DNA of 64,000 nucleotides, from positions 3,162,001 to 3,226,000 of the forward strand of contig CAVNZM010000009.1 of the NCBI GenBank assembly GCA_963693365.1, in the 5' to 3' direction. Of the stretch, positions 26,962-56,200 are shown piece by piece (positions within the stretch are counted from its first letter, which is position 1; each line of letters opens with the position of its first letter). A program made the position numbers and the translations under genes. The DNA comes from Amoebidium appalachense (taxonomy: Eukaryota > Ichthyosporea). The notes beneath the pieces are model-generated. The model was not told the origin of the DNA. It saw only the letters and a list, made by a program, of their open reading frames with translations, and ran no database searches.

Positions 26962-26962
<1 letters not shown>
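26527..26962. repeat. (GA)n, poly-T and (GT)n tracts
   Basis: (GA)n at 26527-26607, a T run at 26802-26842 and (GT)n at 26879-26952. The (GT)n, read on the minus strand, follows the stop codon of the reverse transcriptase directly and may be part of the element's 3' tail. Confidence 0.85.
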
Positions 26963-28638
<1,676 letters not shown>

Positions 28639-28644
28639 CTAATC

Positions 28645-29447
28645 ATGGATATCATCCACGACTTCAACCTCACCGATGCCAAGTCCAAGTCCACCCCCAT
28701 TCCTGCAGGTACCACCGTCTCCCGGGCTGACTGCCCCCCCCAACCGTTCACCGTGCCCTACCGTGAGTTACTCGGTTGTCTTCTCTGGGTGGCACGGTGC
28801 ACACGTCCCGACATTGCCTATGCCATCGGCTTCCTTGGTCGGTTCAGCAGCAACCCCGGCAAGACGCACTGGGATCTTCTCCGTCGTGTGGCCCGGTACC
28901 TTCTCGGCACCATTGACCTTGGCATCGACTACAAGTACTCGACCACCAAGCCTCCCATCCTTGAGTGCTACACGGATGCTGACTTTGATGGTTGTGCTGA
29001 CAGCGCGCAAGAAGTCTACCACCGGTTACGTCATCGAGTTTGCTGGTATGCCCATCATCTGGTACTCCAAGCCCCAGCCCATCACGGCCACCAGCACCAC
29101 CGAAGCTGAGCTGATTGCCCTCAATGCCAGCACCCAGGAAGTTGCTTGGGTCCGTGACCTCTTCAAGGAACTCGGCTGCCCCATGCTTGCCCCGACTCCG
29201 GTGTATTGTGACAACCAGTCGACCATTGCCATCGTCAACTCCACCGGTATCAAGCACCGTACCAAACACATTGCCGTCCGGTACCATGACACCAAAGACT
29301 ACATCATGATTGCCAGACTGTGGGGATGTTGTCGTCAACTACGTCGAGTCAGCTCACAACTTGGCCGACATCCTTACCAATCCTCTCCCTGGCCCGATTC
29401 AAGTCACCCATCGTGCCCGACTTTGTGTGCCGGACATTGTCGATTGA
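28645..29447 (+). mobile_element. Ty1/copia-type pol fragment (end of RT, RNase H), frameshifted
   Basis: The first frame encodes copia RT/RNase H hallmarks: YRELLGCLLWVARCTRPDIA, then CYTDADFDG with the RNase H aspartates. After a shift near 29005, a second frame gives STTGYVIEF, IWYSKPQPITATSTTEAEL and DNQSTIAIVN with HRTKHI. After another shift near 29315, the third frame gives VESAHNLADILTNPLPG and stops at 29447. The gag, protease, integrase and most of RT are missing. Codons are clearly more GC-rich than in neighbouring genes. Defective remnant. Confidence 0.85.
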
Positions 29448-30007
29448 ACTGTCTTCCTTCCCGTGTGGTCTTCTACTACGGCTGGGGCCCTGGACAGCAG
29501 ATGCACCTACACTGCCTCCCGGCTGGAATGATTACTACTTCGTCCTTGTTGTCTTAGTACTCTTCAACATCAGTGGGGACTTTATCGTCACGGTAGTTTC
29601 TTTCTGGAGGTTTTCTTCGGGTTTTGCGCCCACCGGTACCGTCGGGGTTTCCACCCACTTGTGGACTTTGTTTGTGGGCTTTGTGTGTGGACTTTGTTTG
29701 ACGAGTTTACTTCTGCCCCCTCTGGACCGTTTGCTACTCAGTAAAACATATCCTTTCTGAGGATGAATTAACATCAAGATCTGGAGTCTTCCACCATCAT
29801 TATTTCATATGTATATTGCCTTTGTGGGTATGCCCACCTAGCCTATTTATATATGGTTTTGACCTTTACCATGAGTCTACTCTATCTTTCATTGGTTTAA
29901 ACCCAGTTCGTAACATCCCGGCCACCGTCGTTGTGGGTCCTCGTTGTTTTTGCCTTCCCCCCCCCCCCCCCCCTTCCCCCCCCCCCCCCTAGGCCTTCCC
30001 CCCCCCT

Positions 30008-30040
<33 letters not shown>

Positions 30041-30146
30041 GCACCTACACACTTTCCTTTTTTCGTTTCTGTTCTCAAGTGGGGAGATTTCACTAGTTCA
30101 GTGGGGATATGATAACACAAACTTCAAAGTCTTTAGTAAGTGGGGA

Positions 30147-31048
30147 TGATGTAGTACGAAGTATCTACATGTATAAGATCTTTTAAGTTTGTGCACGTGT
30201 TATGTTTCAGTTCATGTGCTTAGTATGAATGTCACACTCCTATTATGTAAAGTGTAGCATCGATCTCCGATATGCTTGTATACTTGTAATCGTGTTGTAT
30301 CGGCCTTAATCGTGTGTTGCAATATCGATTAGAATATTAATGTGTGTGTACATGTTCGTGTGTACATAAATATCTTTAGTTATAGTTATACTATTAGGCT
30401 ATCTTGTTTGTTGATCTGTGCTCTCTTCTCCTTTCTCTTTCTCCTTCTTTATTTTCTTTTCTTTCTCTCCTTGTTTTCATGTGTATAATCGTATTTCTTT
30501 TCTACTATTATATGTTAGGTAGATTTGTGCTACTTAATATGTGTTGATTTCACGGTAACACACTTACTAAGTAGGCTACACTTGGGTTGACATGTGTGAT
30601 CAGACTTCATTAATTTACTTTAGTTTTCATGTGTTGCCGTGCTTTAACAAACTTTTCAAGGTTAAGTGTGGTATGTCTGAGTCTTTGCAGTGTGTCATAG
30701 GTTAGAACTTTCCCTCGCTTCCTCGATAATGACACGAGCTGATCTTCGCTAGTGTCTGTGCCCTATCAAGTACATGTCCGCGTACCGGATCTCTCTGAAA
30801 GTTAGTTCTTAGTGATTGGTTTCTTTAAGAGACAGATCTGATTTCCGACTGGACGTCGGAAATCGCGGATAGATTTGACTTGATTATAAGGGAGTTTCGA
30901 GTATATATACGAGATCGAAATAAATTTAGTTTAGTTGTGTCGAAACATTGATGTCTGTTGTGTACACTGCTCCGATCGTTCCGTGTTTTTGTTGTTGTGT
31001 GTCTGTGGTGTTTTTACACTGCACCACCGTGTCTCTGCTTTCCTTCCC
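30147..31048 (+). mobile_element. Possible 3' LTR of the copia-type element
   Basis: A purine-rich stretch (AGTGGGGATGA) precedes TGTAGTACG. Further on lie TATATATA (about 30902) and AATAAA (about 30919), as expected for an LTR promoter and poly(A) signal. A terminal CA is proposed near 31048. No second LTR is present, so the limits are unproven. A C-rich tract (29949-30039) separates it from pol. Confidence 0.35.
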
Positions 31049-31267
31049 AGTCCCAAATACTTATATAAATTTTACACAAATCCCAACTAAGGAAGTTGCT
31101 AAGCTTGCAATTGAAAGCTGAGTTAACAGGTACTGTTCGCCAATAAGGACCCCCGGTCTAAAATGTGGTTGCGGTGCCCCCGCGTATGTTCTTGTACAGT
31201 TCTTAAATTTTTTTTCCGGCAGAACCACTGCGCATGTCATGTCATTATTACCATCATACCCCACGGT

Positions 31268-31300
<33 letters not shown>

Positions 31301-31380
31301 GGGCCCGGGGACGCTCTATCGAAAATTGGGGTGGAGGTCAGCGGGAAGTGGCCGAGTGCCTGGCCTGGGAAAGACCCAGG

Positions 31381-31461
<81 letters not shown>

Positions 31462-31812
31462 CTCCATGTTTAAGTGCGCCGGTGGCGCCCCGGGGGAGGG
31501 AGGGGGCTTAGTGTTACGGTTCGCGAGGGAAGGGGGTGGGGGGGAAGGGGGAGGAGAGGGGAAAGGGTCCGGAGGGAGGGGGGCCTGAGGGGAGATTTTC
31601 GACCAACCCGCTAAATTGGAAATGAACATCCCAAAAACTGGGCGTCCCTAAAAAAAGAACACCACTTAGCAGACTGTTCTTATGAAGTTGGCTGGGATCC
31701 ATAATGACGTAAACCCAAGGAGCGTCGCATTGAGCCAAACAGTTTACCGTTAGAAGAATCCCCGAGTCCTCCCGCTCCCCCCCCTCCCCCCCTCCCCCCC
31801 CCCTCCCCCTCC

Positions 31813-31843
<31 letters not shown>

Positions 31844-32572
31844 AAAACAAAGAAAAACAAACAAAAAAAACAGCATAATATCATTATAAGGCATCTCCGA
31901 AACTGACTTAGCCTAAGGCTGCAGCAATGTGAATTTATACTGTTACGATCCCACAAAAGTGGTTTTCAAGAGTCTGTCGTAAAATTTGTATCTCTTGAAC
32001 ACCACATTGTCAAACGGTTAAAAGTTTGTAGCCTCATTTGTACATCATCAGTCTGTATTTAGTTATGTGGTAGTCCTGCACCGGGCCTTTACTGGCTGTC
32101 AACGGTGAAGATCTGAGCCAAATATTACTAACAAAAAAGATTAAGCTTTTATGGGTAGACATTATCTGAACCGCAACATTATAAGGTGCGAAAAATCGGC
32201 TACTATTGACGACGGGGAACATCTACCATCATGCCTCCCCCCTCCCCCCTCCTCCCCCCCACCCCTTCCGGGCACATGGAAACACAGACCCACTCCGACA
32301 AACATCCAAACGTGAGGGAGTCCATCCTCACAACCCCCCCCCCCCCCCCTCCCCCCCCCCTCCCCCCCCCCCCAACCCCCCCCCCCCAACCCCCTCCCCC
32401 TCAGTGTTCCCTCCGCACGGCCACCCCATCATGGCTCTCACCCAGTTTCCAAACTACCGTTGAATTTGTTTCCTCCCTATGACTGGTCATCATTCGTACA
32501 TTGCCACCTTCCGCTGTCCCGTCCTCCTTTCCCACCTTAAACTGTGACCCTCAGGGCCGTCAGGAACGGGTT

Positions 32573-32615
<43 letters not shown>

Positions 32616-33180
32616 TTCACCTTTCCTCCCTGCCTGGAGGGCCTCCGAGAGCACAAACTTTTCCTATTCCCTGCCTGAGTTGTACCGTACTCGGAGGTCT
32701 TTCACCGAGTCACAGCACTCTGGGAGGCTCAGGACGTTGCTTGCGTGGTGAAGGATTTTTCACGTTATGAGTAGATGCACGGCCTGGAGAGGGGGAGCTC
32801 CCGGGAGAAAGGAGGGGGCTCATTACTCAACATACGGCCGGAAGCTAAGGGGAGGAGTCTCAGAGGGGTGTGTGGGTGGGGTGTGTGTGTGGGGGGTGGA
32901 GGGGGGGGGGGGGGAGGGGGGGGTGACTCGGACCCGGAGAGGAATGCCTATGACCGTGCCGGCGGCATATATTCAAGCCTCAGTGTTAGTCACGGGGACT
33001 CGAAATAAACATGGCAAAAGGGATGCCATTGGTTAGTATGTAAGAAACAGAAAAGTAATGATTTGTTTTGTCAATCATGACTCGCCGCTGGCAGTCGCAC
33101 GGGGCTTATGATATTATTCTCAGGACCATGTGCAGTTACTCCGATTACTAAAACCGTTTTTAAAAGCCTCTTTTTGTGTG
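31049..33180. other. Intergenic region with large G and C tracts
   Basis: G-rich tracts at 31269-31300 and 31381-31461, (C)n followed by A-rich sequence at 31780-31870, C tracts at 32335-32392 and 32578-32615. The segments between are unique sequence with no supported exon. Confidence 0.5.
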
Positions 33181-33220
33181 GAACGCCTGGGGGGGGGGGG
33201 GGGGGGGGGGGGAGGGGAGG

Positions 33221-33257
<37 letters not shown>

Positions 33258-33507
33258 GGGAGAAGCAGAACTATTCAGCAAAAACTGTTGAATTAGTTAG
33301 CAAAAAGCAGAAATTCGTTAGAATAGTTAACTTCAATGATTCTGCAAAAAGCAGAGTTATCCAGCAAAAGCAGAAATATTCCGCTCCGAGCAAAATCATG
33401 CTGCAAAAGGCAGTATCATACCATTGGCAACGATTCTGCTTGGAGCACAAATTATTTTCCTGCCCTGAGCAGAATATTAATTTAGAGTCTGCAAAAAGCA
33501 AAGCACT

Positions 33508-33713
33508 GCCATTGAAGGGCCCAGGCCATTGCACACACGTTTGTATCAACTTGCTCCGTGCAGAAACACCCTCAGGTAACATTCATAAGTATTCTTTGAA
33601 TCAGAGTTACTCTGCCTTCAAGTTAGCAGAACTATCATGTTTTACACAGAGGGCGTTTCTGCACGGAGCAAGTTGATACAAACAGTGTGCAACGGCCTGG
33701 GCCCTTCAATGGC
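33508..33713. repeat. Foldback element with about 65-bp inverted arms
   Basis: Left arm 33508-33573 and right arm 33649-33713 are near-perfect reverse complements (arms start GCCATTGAAGGGCCCAGGCC and end GTTTCTGC/GAGGG), with a 75-bp spacer. To the left (33272-33500) lies a degenerate array of AGCAAAAAGCAGAA-like motifs, some of which recur in the spacer. Confidence 0.85.
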
Positions 33714-34237
33714 TTACCCCCCCCCCCCCCCCCCCCCCCCCCCTTCCCCTCCCCCCGGGGGGCCGGGGGTCCCAGGCCCTCAGCCCAAATTTTAAAACCC
33801 GGCCACCCACCCACGAGGCTCACGACTCCCACCACCACCACCTTCACCCTACACAAGTAAAAACACAAACATACACACTGATTGCCAGGGAGACTGTCGC
33901 GCCAACCCGCCGGGGCTTCCACTCAGTGCGCGAGCAGTGTTTGGGGCCGGGGCCCCAGCCCATATGCGCATGCATCTCGATGGTGGTGACGTCATTGTGG
34001 AACACAGTGTTCCGGACTACGTCAGCCGGCGGCACTGATTGAATAAATAATACCCTTCTGACGTCTAACAGCCCTTCCCGGCTCGGTCTGTTACCTGAAT
34101 TTATGGGACTCTGCTTGAGAGGCGAGTGTAACGGGGGGGGGGGCACAGCATACAGAATAGACGCACACTGTGACTACTGGGACCTCTCATAATCAGATAA
34201 AGTTTCTTCATTTTCCCCGGTTGGGCTAGTAGGAAAA
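33714..34237. other. Upstream region of the LCAT-like gene
   Basis: A C run at 33718-33744, then ordinary sequence with TGGTGACGTCATTGTGG (33978-33994), which holds a CRE-like TGACGTCA, about 250 bp before the start codon. No TATA box is clear. Confidence 0.35.
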
Positions 34238-43046
<8,809 letters not shown>

Positions 43047-43286
43047 GTTTTCTATCTATTTTACTAACTACATCCCCCCCCCCCCCCCCCCCCCCAACAA
43101 ACACACACAAACACACACACACACACACACACACAGATGTTTGCATGTACTGATGTGTGCGCGTGTGTGCGTGTGCATGCGCACACACATACACAAATAC
43201 ACACGTACGCACACGCACGTACAACTTCACACACATGTGCACACACACACGTGCACGCACGCGCACACACCCACCCACACACCCAT

Positions 43287-43288
<2 letters not shown>

Positions 43289-43380
<92 letters not shown>

Positions 43381-43430
43381 CGCACACACACACACACGGA
43401 CGCACACATGAACTCGCATGCATGCACACA
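43289..43430. repeat. (CA)n microsatellite downstream of the LCAT-like gene
   Basis: Perfect CA run at 43289-43376 continuing as CACACGGACG units. A C run at 43074-43095 precedes it, 30 bp after the stop codon. Confidence 0.95.
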
Positions 43431-44217
43431 CTAACACACATGCATGTGCACACGAAACCGCACATTCCTAATAATGGGACTGTTTTGTGACCTCTCCGCA
43501 CTCGAGTTTTCCCTCCCTCACGTTGTTCTTTGCACGGTTAAGGTGTTTTTTTTTTTTTTTTTGGGGTTTTTTTTTTGACTTTTTTAACCGGGGTTTCCCG
43601 AGTTTCAGGTGAAATTCCTGATGGATGTATATACAACAGGGTCGATGGTGACGCGCATTTTTGATTATTCGCTCGTGTTGGTGTTCCTGTAGATGAACCC
43701 CCCTAATTTAAAAAAACGCGCATACCTCATTGTAATCCGTGATTTGGCTGAACGATTACATGATCACACGCACGCAAAGACTTGTGTTTCCCAAGAAGAA
43801 ACACCACACATAAACCTAGGATATTTTTTACGCTGCTTTTGTGTTTAGGTTCGATGAAACATACAAACGGACAAGTTTTTTCTCTTTTAAAATGTTGAAA
43901 GTTCGGGATTTTGCCCTCTGATCCGCATGCATATGTTGTAAGATGTTTTCGTTCCAACTACGAACAACGCTCCTTGGTGACATGGTGATTGATTGACAAA
44001 TAGAATCTCAGATGCCAAGTTTAAAGCAAGGTCTGTATCTAGGGTTGTGGTGACGGCCTCCCCAGGCCTCACCCCTCTTTGGTGTAACTACTGTTGGCTG
44101 AGCACCTTATAGCATAGCTGGTTTTACACGGTCTGCTCTTGTACACCTACACACACCGACACACAACATAAGTATACGAAAATACAGTGAATACACTACA
44201 AAATACACCACCACCTA
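43431..44217. other. Intergenic stretch without a supported gene
   Basis: T-rich and GGGGTTT sequence at 43545-43600, then ordinary DNA. A 27-codon open stretch after an acceptor-like TTTCAG at 43608 could be an exon of another transcript, but nothing else supports it. Confidence 0.4.
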
Positions 44218-44430
44218 CCATTTTGGCGTCTGGGCGGTGAGCCACATTGGTGACGTCAATTTGTTAACAATTATCACGGAGCCGTTTAGGTGCCCAGAAA
44301 ATGGCGCGAAAATAGCCGGGTTGAGGGAAGGCCTTTTCCGATGTCGACATAGGCCAATCTCGGTATTTGACACAAATTGATAACGTCTACTGATTGGTCA
44401 GAGCCATCTGAGAAATGTGGGTCATGGATG
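44218..44430 (+). repeat. Interspersed repeat copy, inverted partner of 39965-40205
   Basis: See 39965-40205. The two copies are in opposite orientation about 4 kb apart, one intronic and one intergenic. Divergence suggests an old family. Confidence 0.8.
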
Positions 44431-46286
44431 CTTGCCGTCCAGACGCTAAAATGATAGATACGGAGGTTGGTTTAATGAGTCAAACTCCGACAGCCGACAG
44501 CAAAACAGAATGCCATCCAAAATCGGCAATCCGCGACCGAATATCCCTGTCTCCCCCCCCTCCCCCCCCCCCTCCCCCCAAACCACCCACTCACCCCCAC
44601 CCCCTTCCCCCCACCCCCCACCCCCCACCCCCCAACTCGGCCCCGCACCCCTGCAGGCCCTCCCGCGGGCAGCCCTCCACAAACTATGCAACCCTGTGAC
44701 CCCCAACACATACATTAGCAAATGGGCACACACGCACACAGTGTGCACGACACGTGCCCACACAATAAAAACAAACCGAAAAAAAAATAGGAATATCGCA
44801 AAATCGAAAAGACCATGTATGGACCAATAACTTTCGCGCGATCACACGATTATCCAAATATATATAGAGGTTTAGGCGGGAAGTTTTTGAGCGCCAAAAA
44901 ACTTGGAAACAAGCAAAAAAGTAGGCATAAAGGCTAGCTAATGGAAACGTTAACATAGCATATGACATATATATGTTTGTGTACACCTGACTCCGGAATC
45001 CTTGACACTCTGATCATGACACATTCGAATAATTATTGCATGCAAAACAATAATTTTGGATGCAAGATAGAAATAACACTGGACCAGGTACTCGGGATCG
45101 AATTTTAACGCAGTATCACCTCCGGAGCCACCACCACAACCACCACGTACAGGGTACAAGCGTAAGATTCCTACGACTCCTCCTATTATAATTATGCACT
45201 CCCCCTCGACCAGCATTCAGGCTAATAGACAGTGCCGGCCTCTTAGACTAGATCTTTGGCCAACTTTTGGCATCATCCCACGCATGTGTGATGCATGTGG
45301 CCGTAATTTTGCTTATATGCCTTCAACAATGCGCTTGTCAATACCAAAAGTATCGATATCTGAACGGCTTTGCATGCGCACGACTCGGAGAATAGCCGGG
45401 CGGAGATGCAAACACAACACCGTGAATAACACATGTATAACAGTTGCATGATGGTGGTGGTCTACTTTTTTTTTTTTTTTTTTTTTTTTTGTTGTTGTTG
45501 TTGTTGGTGTTTGATTGGTTCAGTTGGTTGGTTAATTGGTGGTGCGTGGTGGTGGTGGTGGTTGTCACCGGGGGCGCAGGGGGGAGGGGGGGGGGGGGGA
45601 GGGAGGGGGGGGAGGATCCAGGGGGGAGGAAGGGATCATAATGGGCAGCATTACGTGGTGTTCAGAGGTCTGTTAAGGGTTTGATTTAGATTTAAACTAG
45701 CTTGGTCCATGTCAGCGTTCCGGTTCCAATTGGCTTGCACTTTTTTGGTCAAAAATGGGGTTAAAGTTTTAGTATTATCATGATCACTCATTTGCACTGT
45801 CAGTGTCATACGGTGTATGTACAAAAATCTCATACGTGTTCTCAAAACCGTTGAAAATAAAACATAGACAACTTATTAGAATACATGTACAGCGTCAAGT
45901 TGTACAGAGGACCGTTCAACTGACTTAATTCCATATGGAACGTCCAAGACACAAGAGTGCCAGGCTAATTACAGCCATAAAGGCCGCCGTTCCCATTCGT
46001 TTTCAAAAACCAAAATATAAACAAAGTAAACCAAAGTTACCCAATCAATTCCAATATGTTCATCACTATGTGCATACCATGCAGACTACATCATGTGACT
46101 AGTTTATGAAGCTTATGACCAGTTTATAACTTTCACCAAACAGCAAGTCTTAATGGGCAGAACTAACTTTAAAAATTAAAAAAAATAAACAGAAAGATCA
46201 GGTACATATGACTGTATACTTAGTGCTAGGATAGGTGCCGTACTGTACAGTCATAATATACCCAAGAGTAGTAACCGAAACGCAAA

Positions 46287-46318
<32 letters not shown>

Positions 46319-46335
46319 GGGGGGGGAGAAGGAAA
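44431..46335. other. Intergenic region
   Basis: C-rich stretch 44550-44640, T run with GTT repeats 45465-45510, G-rich stretch 45575-45625, and (A)n(G)n at 46285-46327. A short frame at 45194-45451 (+) contains CDACGRNF but no other support. No gene called. Confidence 0.45.
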
Positions 46336-48025
46336 TTAGGCAGCGGTACCATTGCGGATCAATGCTGTTGGTTCACGTTTCTCTTCAGCTGTTGAAGTCA
46401 AATAAATTAAATATAACGAAATTCTTAACTTTTTCATGATATAGAGCCCCGCAGCCATGTCTAAAATGGTAACACCCACAGTTAAACGTGCAAAGGGCGC
46501 CCACCCGTAAACTGAAATTACGTTCCTTGGGGTTGTTTTACAAGGATCATAAGCGCGATAACATACACCAACATCACACCACTCCACGCATATTTGCCGT
46601 AAAATCGCTAAACATGATGAATGCGTGCCGAGTTTTTCGAATCAAGTACATCATAACGGTGGCGTAGCCTAAAATCATAACAACGGTGGAATTTGCGGCC
46701 CACACCATCATACTTTCGTCGGCGTCATACTTGTACCCCCACACAAAGAACGCAGGGGAAGCTCACAAACGCAAGATTGAGCCAGAAAAGGTGCCAGTAA
46801 TTAAGGTTCGTTCTCCGTTTCGTGTTTTCCGCAAAGTTTTGAATGATGATGTACTGCCTTTGCATAAGCGATCCCACCAAAAAACCCCCAGCACATACCA
46901 AAATGCACGAAGATCCAATCATGTGCAACCTGAGCCGGTTGTACGTCCCCTCCATCTCCTTGGGATTTGTGATGCTAATAGACATTGGACCGAGGGGTAA
47001 CCCTAAAAAAGAGAAACGCTCAAGTACACAGACGCCGAGATTAGGCACACGCACACCGCCGCAAAGTGCACCAGAAAAGCGTAACCGCGTGTGCGTAGAG
47101 TCCGGTCGCTTCTGTGAACGAAGAAAACCCCATGGCCAAAGACACAGACCATAATCAACACCTGAACGACCGTCGGTATGATCGAAATCATGATGATGTT
47201 CTTCCCTGCCTCCTGCACGATGGGCACCCTACCGTTGAAGTCCTTCATCGTAGCAAGCAGGGTGAACATCAGTTTCATCGTTTCAAACGGAGTCCTTCGT
47301 TCACTGTTTCCTTCCGAGTTTCCCTTTATAAATGCTTCACCCAAACGTCTTAACTCGCACACTCCGGACACAAGTGCATACGGAGGGGCGCGCCTTCGAC
47401 GGGCTCCGCCGCTTGGTATACGAAATAGGCCGTGATTCCTTCAACCAAGCACATTGTGAGTAGGATTATGGGGAACGAATTTCGATGCCCGTGATCTCTG
47501 CAAGTATTGTCTCTTGATGTGTGCTAGCCGCTGTGATTTCGTAGGAGCCCGCTGAACCGTGCTTGTATGTTGGCTTGCATGTGCTGTGTTTGTGATGGTC
47601 TCAGTTACTAAACCGGGGGTAGCACATGAAGCATCATCATGCACCGAGTGATAAGTTGAGCGGGAGGGGGAGTGACTATTTATTACTTCACTTCTTTCAA
47701 CCCTTCCCTCCCCACCCTGAAGTGCATCTTGCACCACATGTCCGGATCCCTCGTTCTCGCCTTCCTGTCCGTCCACTGATCCATCTAAACCTTGCGCGTT
47801 GATTTCAATCGCAACCACTACGCTGTTCACCCTAACGTCGATGTTATGCTTGTTTTGCACCGTTTCTTTCTTAGGAGTGTCAACATCTAGCAGGGCTAGG
47901 GGGGGTTGCACTTCGGAACCAGCCTGGTTCGCGGACTCTGAAGGTTTATTATTGTGGTCGTTGGTGTTCACGTTAATCAGTGGTTTAACAGGAAATGGTG
48001 ACTGGGGCTTTTGGTTTGTGTGCAT
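46336..48025 (-). pseudogene. Polytopic membrane protein with several apparent frameshifts
   Basis: Consecutive minus-strand frames make up one protein. A hydrophilic N-terminal region of about 180 aa (48025 to 47475) is followed by about seven hydrophobic segments: IILLTMCLVEGITAYFVY, IIMISIIPTVVQVLIMVCVF, AFLVHFAAVCVCLISASVYL, ILVCAGGFLVGSL, FWLNLAFVSFPCVLCVG, MVWAANSTVVMILGYATVMM and FARLTVGVTILDMAAGLYIM. Switches between frames occur at 47470-47473 (C4 on the coding strand), about 47370, 47005-47010 (T6), 46736-46740 (G5) and about 46605. Three of the five lie in homopolymers, so either the gene is dead or the assembly has indels here. A seven-helix receptor or transporter-like topology is possible; I do not recognise the family. 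No intron signals are needed. Confidence 0.5.
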
Positions 48026-49325
48026 CCTTAGAGATTCAGCTGCTACTCCTCAGAATGTTAATAGCTATCGAGAAAGAGTGACACAAGAGCGAAACCCTAC
48101 ATGCATCGATATGTATCACACGTCGCAGGTCTCGACCCTATCTTCATGCCGAGCGTGTTATCATTAGCACGTATGCTAAACACAACATATTCAGGCAGAC
48201 TCTCATACTCTCAGACTCTCATGGACATATTTGTAGTATCACTGTGTGCTTTGGCAGAAGTGATAATCCTTTGTGTCGAACTTTGCCAAGTTCGCAACTT
48301 GGCTCATTGATCATGAGTTCACCGAGGTACTGTGAAGTGAAACGGACGCGCGCGGCATCTATAAATATGACTTTGATCCAATCAATATGCTCTCTCGCAC
48401 CAAGGAACCAAAAAAGGTCATTTGCCAGATTACACAGTGTACATCACAACAGCCGAGTGTACTTCAAGTCTTCAACGCCGACGGGGGCATTGCGGGCAGT
48501 ACTAGTGGGGCGTACATAACAATGAAAGCAGCTGCACGCGGGTTGTCAGGCAGATTCTAGAGTGCACGTGTTCGACATAGTGTTGTCACTGTTGTGTGCG
48601 CAGAGTCTTGGACTCTGCCAAACTTTGTTTGTACGTGCGTTTCCGTGCCTGTTACAAGCACGTATATCATCCGGACATGTGAACGCGTACGCCAAAAGGC
48701 CCAAAAAGGAGAATTCAAAAATTGCCCGCTCCTGATATGGTACCCGGGCCACGTCGAGTCACGGTTGGATCTTGCAATTGCAAGGTTCCGAAATATAGGC
48801 TATGTACGTAGTAGCTATGTACGTAGTACGTTCGCGTACAAGGCTTGATAGTACGTACGTGTGCTGCTACCTTTGCAATTGGAGGTAGCTATCTATAGCT
48901 CATATTTTTCAAGGCCGACAAAACTTTCCAGTCCGAAGCGACTGCTCATGTGCCAACTCATACCCTTGAAAAATCGCCTGAGTAGACTTGGTCATATACG
49001 GTGGCTAGCGCTGATTCAGTGAGGCCACAGTCGCACGTGGCAGGTACGTGTGTCACTACTACTGTGTACGCGTATTGGCGTGGCGAAGGGCGTGGCGGTG
49101 AGTAATACAATGATATTACCATGTCATCTCTGAGTCAAGAGTATATTGCAGTGTGACTTGGTTGCTGGGACTGAGTGCAATGTTTGAATGTAAACGGTCA
49201 CGGTGGCCTCTGACTTGTGGATATATATAATAATATAAGTAGAATAATATACATAGTGGTAGTTATGCGACACGGTGTGTAACGATTGACTGGATCGATG
49301 GATGTTTTTTCCAATGATATATCTG
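48026..49325. other. Intergenic region upstream of the membrane-protein locus
   Basis: Ordinary-composition sequence with short direct repeats (CTATGTACGTAGTA at 48800-48830). No exon is supported. Confidence 0.45.
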
Positions 49326-49387
49326 CACAATCTACTAGCAATTTTAGTCAGCGTACTCCTGTGGCTGCTCTGAATCTGACCACCCCC

Positions 49388-49421
<34 letters not shown>

Positions 49422-49465
49422 GAGGGCCTCTAAATCTCTAATATTAGCTCTCTCTCGGCTCCAAT

Positions 49466-49548
<83 letters not shown>

Positions 49549-49550
49549 CA

Positions 49551-49587
<37 letters not shown>

Positions 49588-49624
49588 CCCCCCTCGAGCT
49601 CCCTCCCTCCCTCCCTCTCCCTCT

Positions 49625-49706
<82 letters not shown>

Positions 49707-49767
49707 CCCCCGCCCCTCTCTCTCTCCCTCGCTCCCTCTCTCTAGATCTCTCTGTCTCTCTCTATCC

Positions 49768-49805
<38 letters not shown>
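49388..49805. repeat. Cluster of (C)n, (CT)n and (TA)n tracts
   Basis: C run 49388-49419, (CT)n 49470-49545 and 49554-49584, (TA)n 49658-49702, C run 49769-49805. Confidence 0.9.
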
Positions 49806-49806
<1 letters not shown>

Positions 49807-50379
49807 CTCTAGCTCCCCTCTAGATCTCCCTGCAACCTATCCCTGTACATCTCCCTGTATCGCGCCGGTATACAGTTCCCAGACTGAGCATGCTAGTATG
49901 TATGTTGTGTATGTGTCCAGTAGGATGTTCACGGGTCACGTCCCATAAGATGTGACCCAACGTGACTCTCCGGTATCGTCGTATCGACGGCTGACCGACG
50001 ATTAGAACATAATATGTACATTAGTATTACATATATACTGCAGCTGTAATTACAGAATATGCATTTGAGCGACATGTGCATGTAGCATGTGCAACTGCAC
50101 TGACTGGGAAGGATTGGAGAGAGCACTAAACTTGAATGTGGGAGGATCTGATGCCATAAATCATACTATGAATGGCGCCGGCCCACATATATTTTTACAT
50201 TATAATTTTATAATAATAACTTATTGCAGCTGATCTACTATGTACAAGGCCTGCAACCCCAACTAGGTATTTGTGGTGGGTGGTGGTGGTGGTGGTGGTG
50301 GTGGTGGGGAGGGGGGGGAGAGGGGGGGGGGGGGGGGGGGGGGGACGGGGAGATAAAAATGGGGCCCCGGAGAGGGGAT

Positions 50380-50419
<40 letters not shown>

Positions 50420-50474
50420 GGATAAAAGGTAAACAGCAAATTGCATCAAAAAAGTTGGGTGCGAGTCGACGACG
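49806..50474. other. 3' flank of the FkbM methyltransferase gene
   Basis: Unique sequence to about 50270, then GGT repeats and two G-rich tracts (50320-50344, 50382-50418). On the transcribed strand these are C-rich and lie just downstream of the stop codon. Confidence 0.5.

Positions 50475-56200
<5,726 letters not shown>

Noticed and set aside
45194-45451. Plus-strand frame with CDACGRNF
   Set aside because: One CxxC is not enough; no splice or homology support.
47441-48025. Independent hydrophilic protein of 194 aa
   Set aside because: Its frame leads, after a one-base change at a C4 run, straight into the first membrane segment of the downstream frames, so it is better read as the N terminus of that protein.
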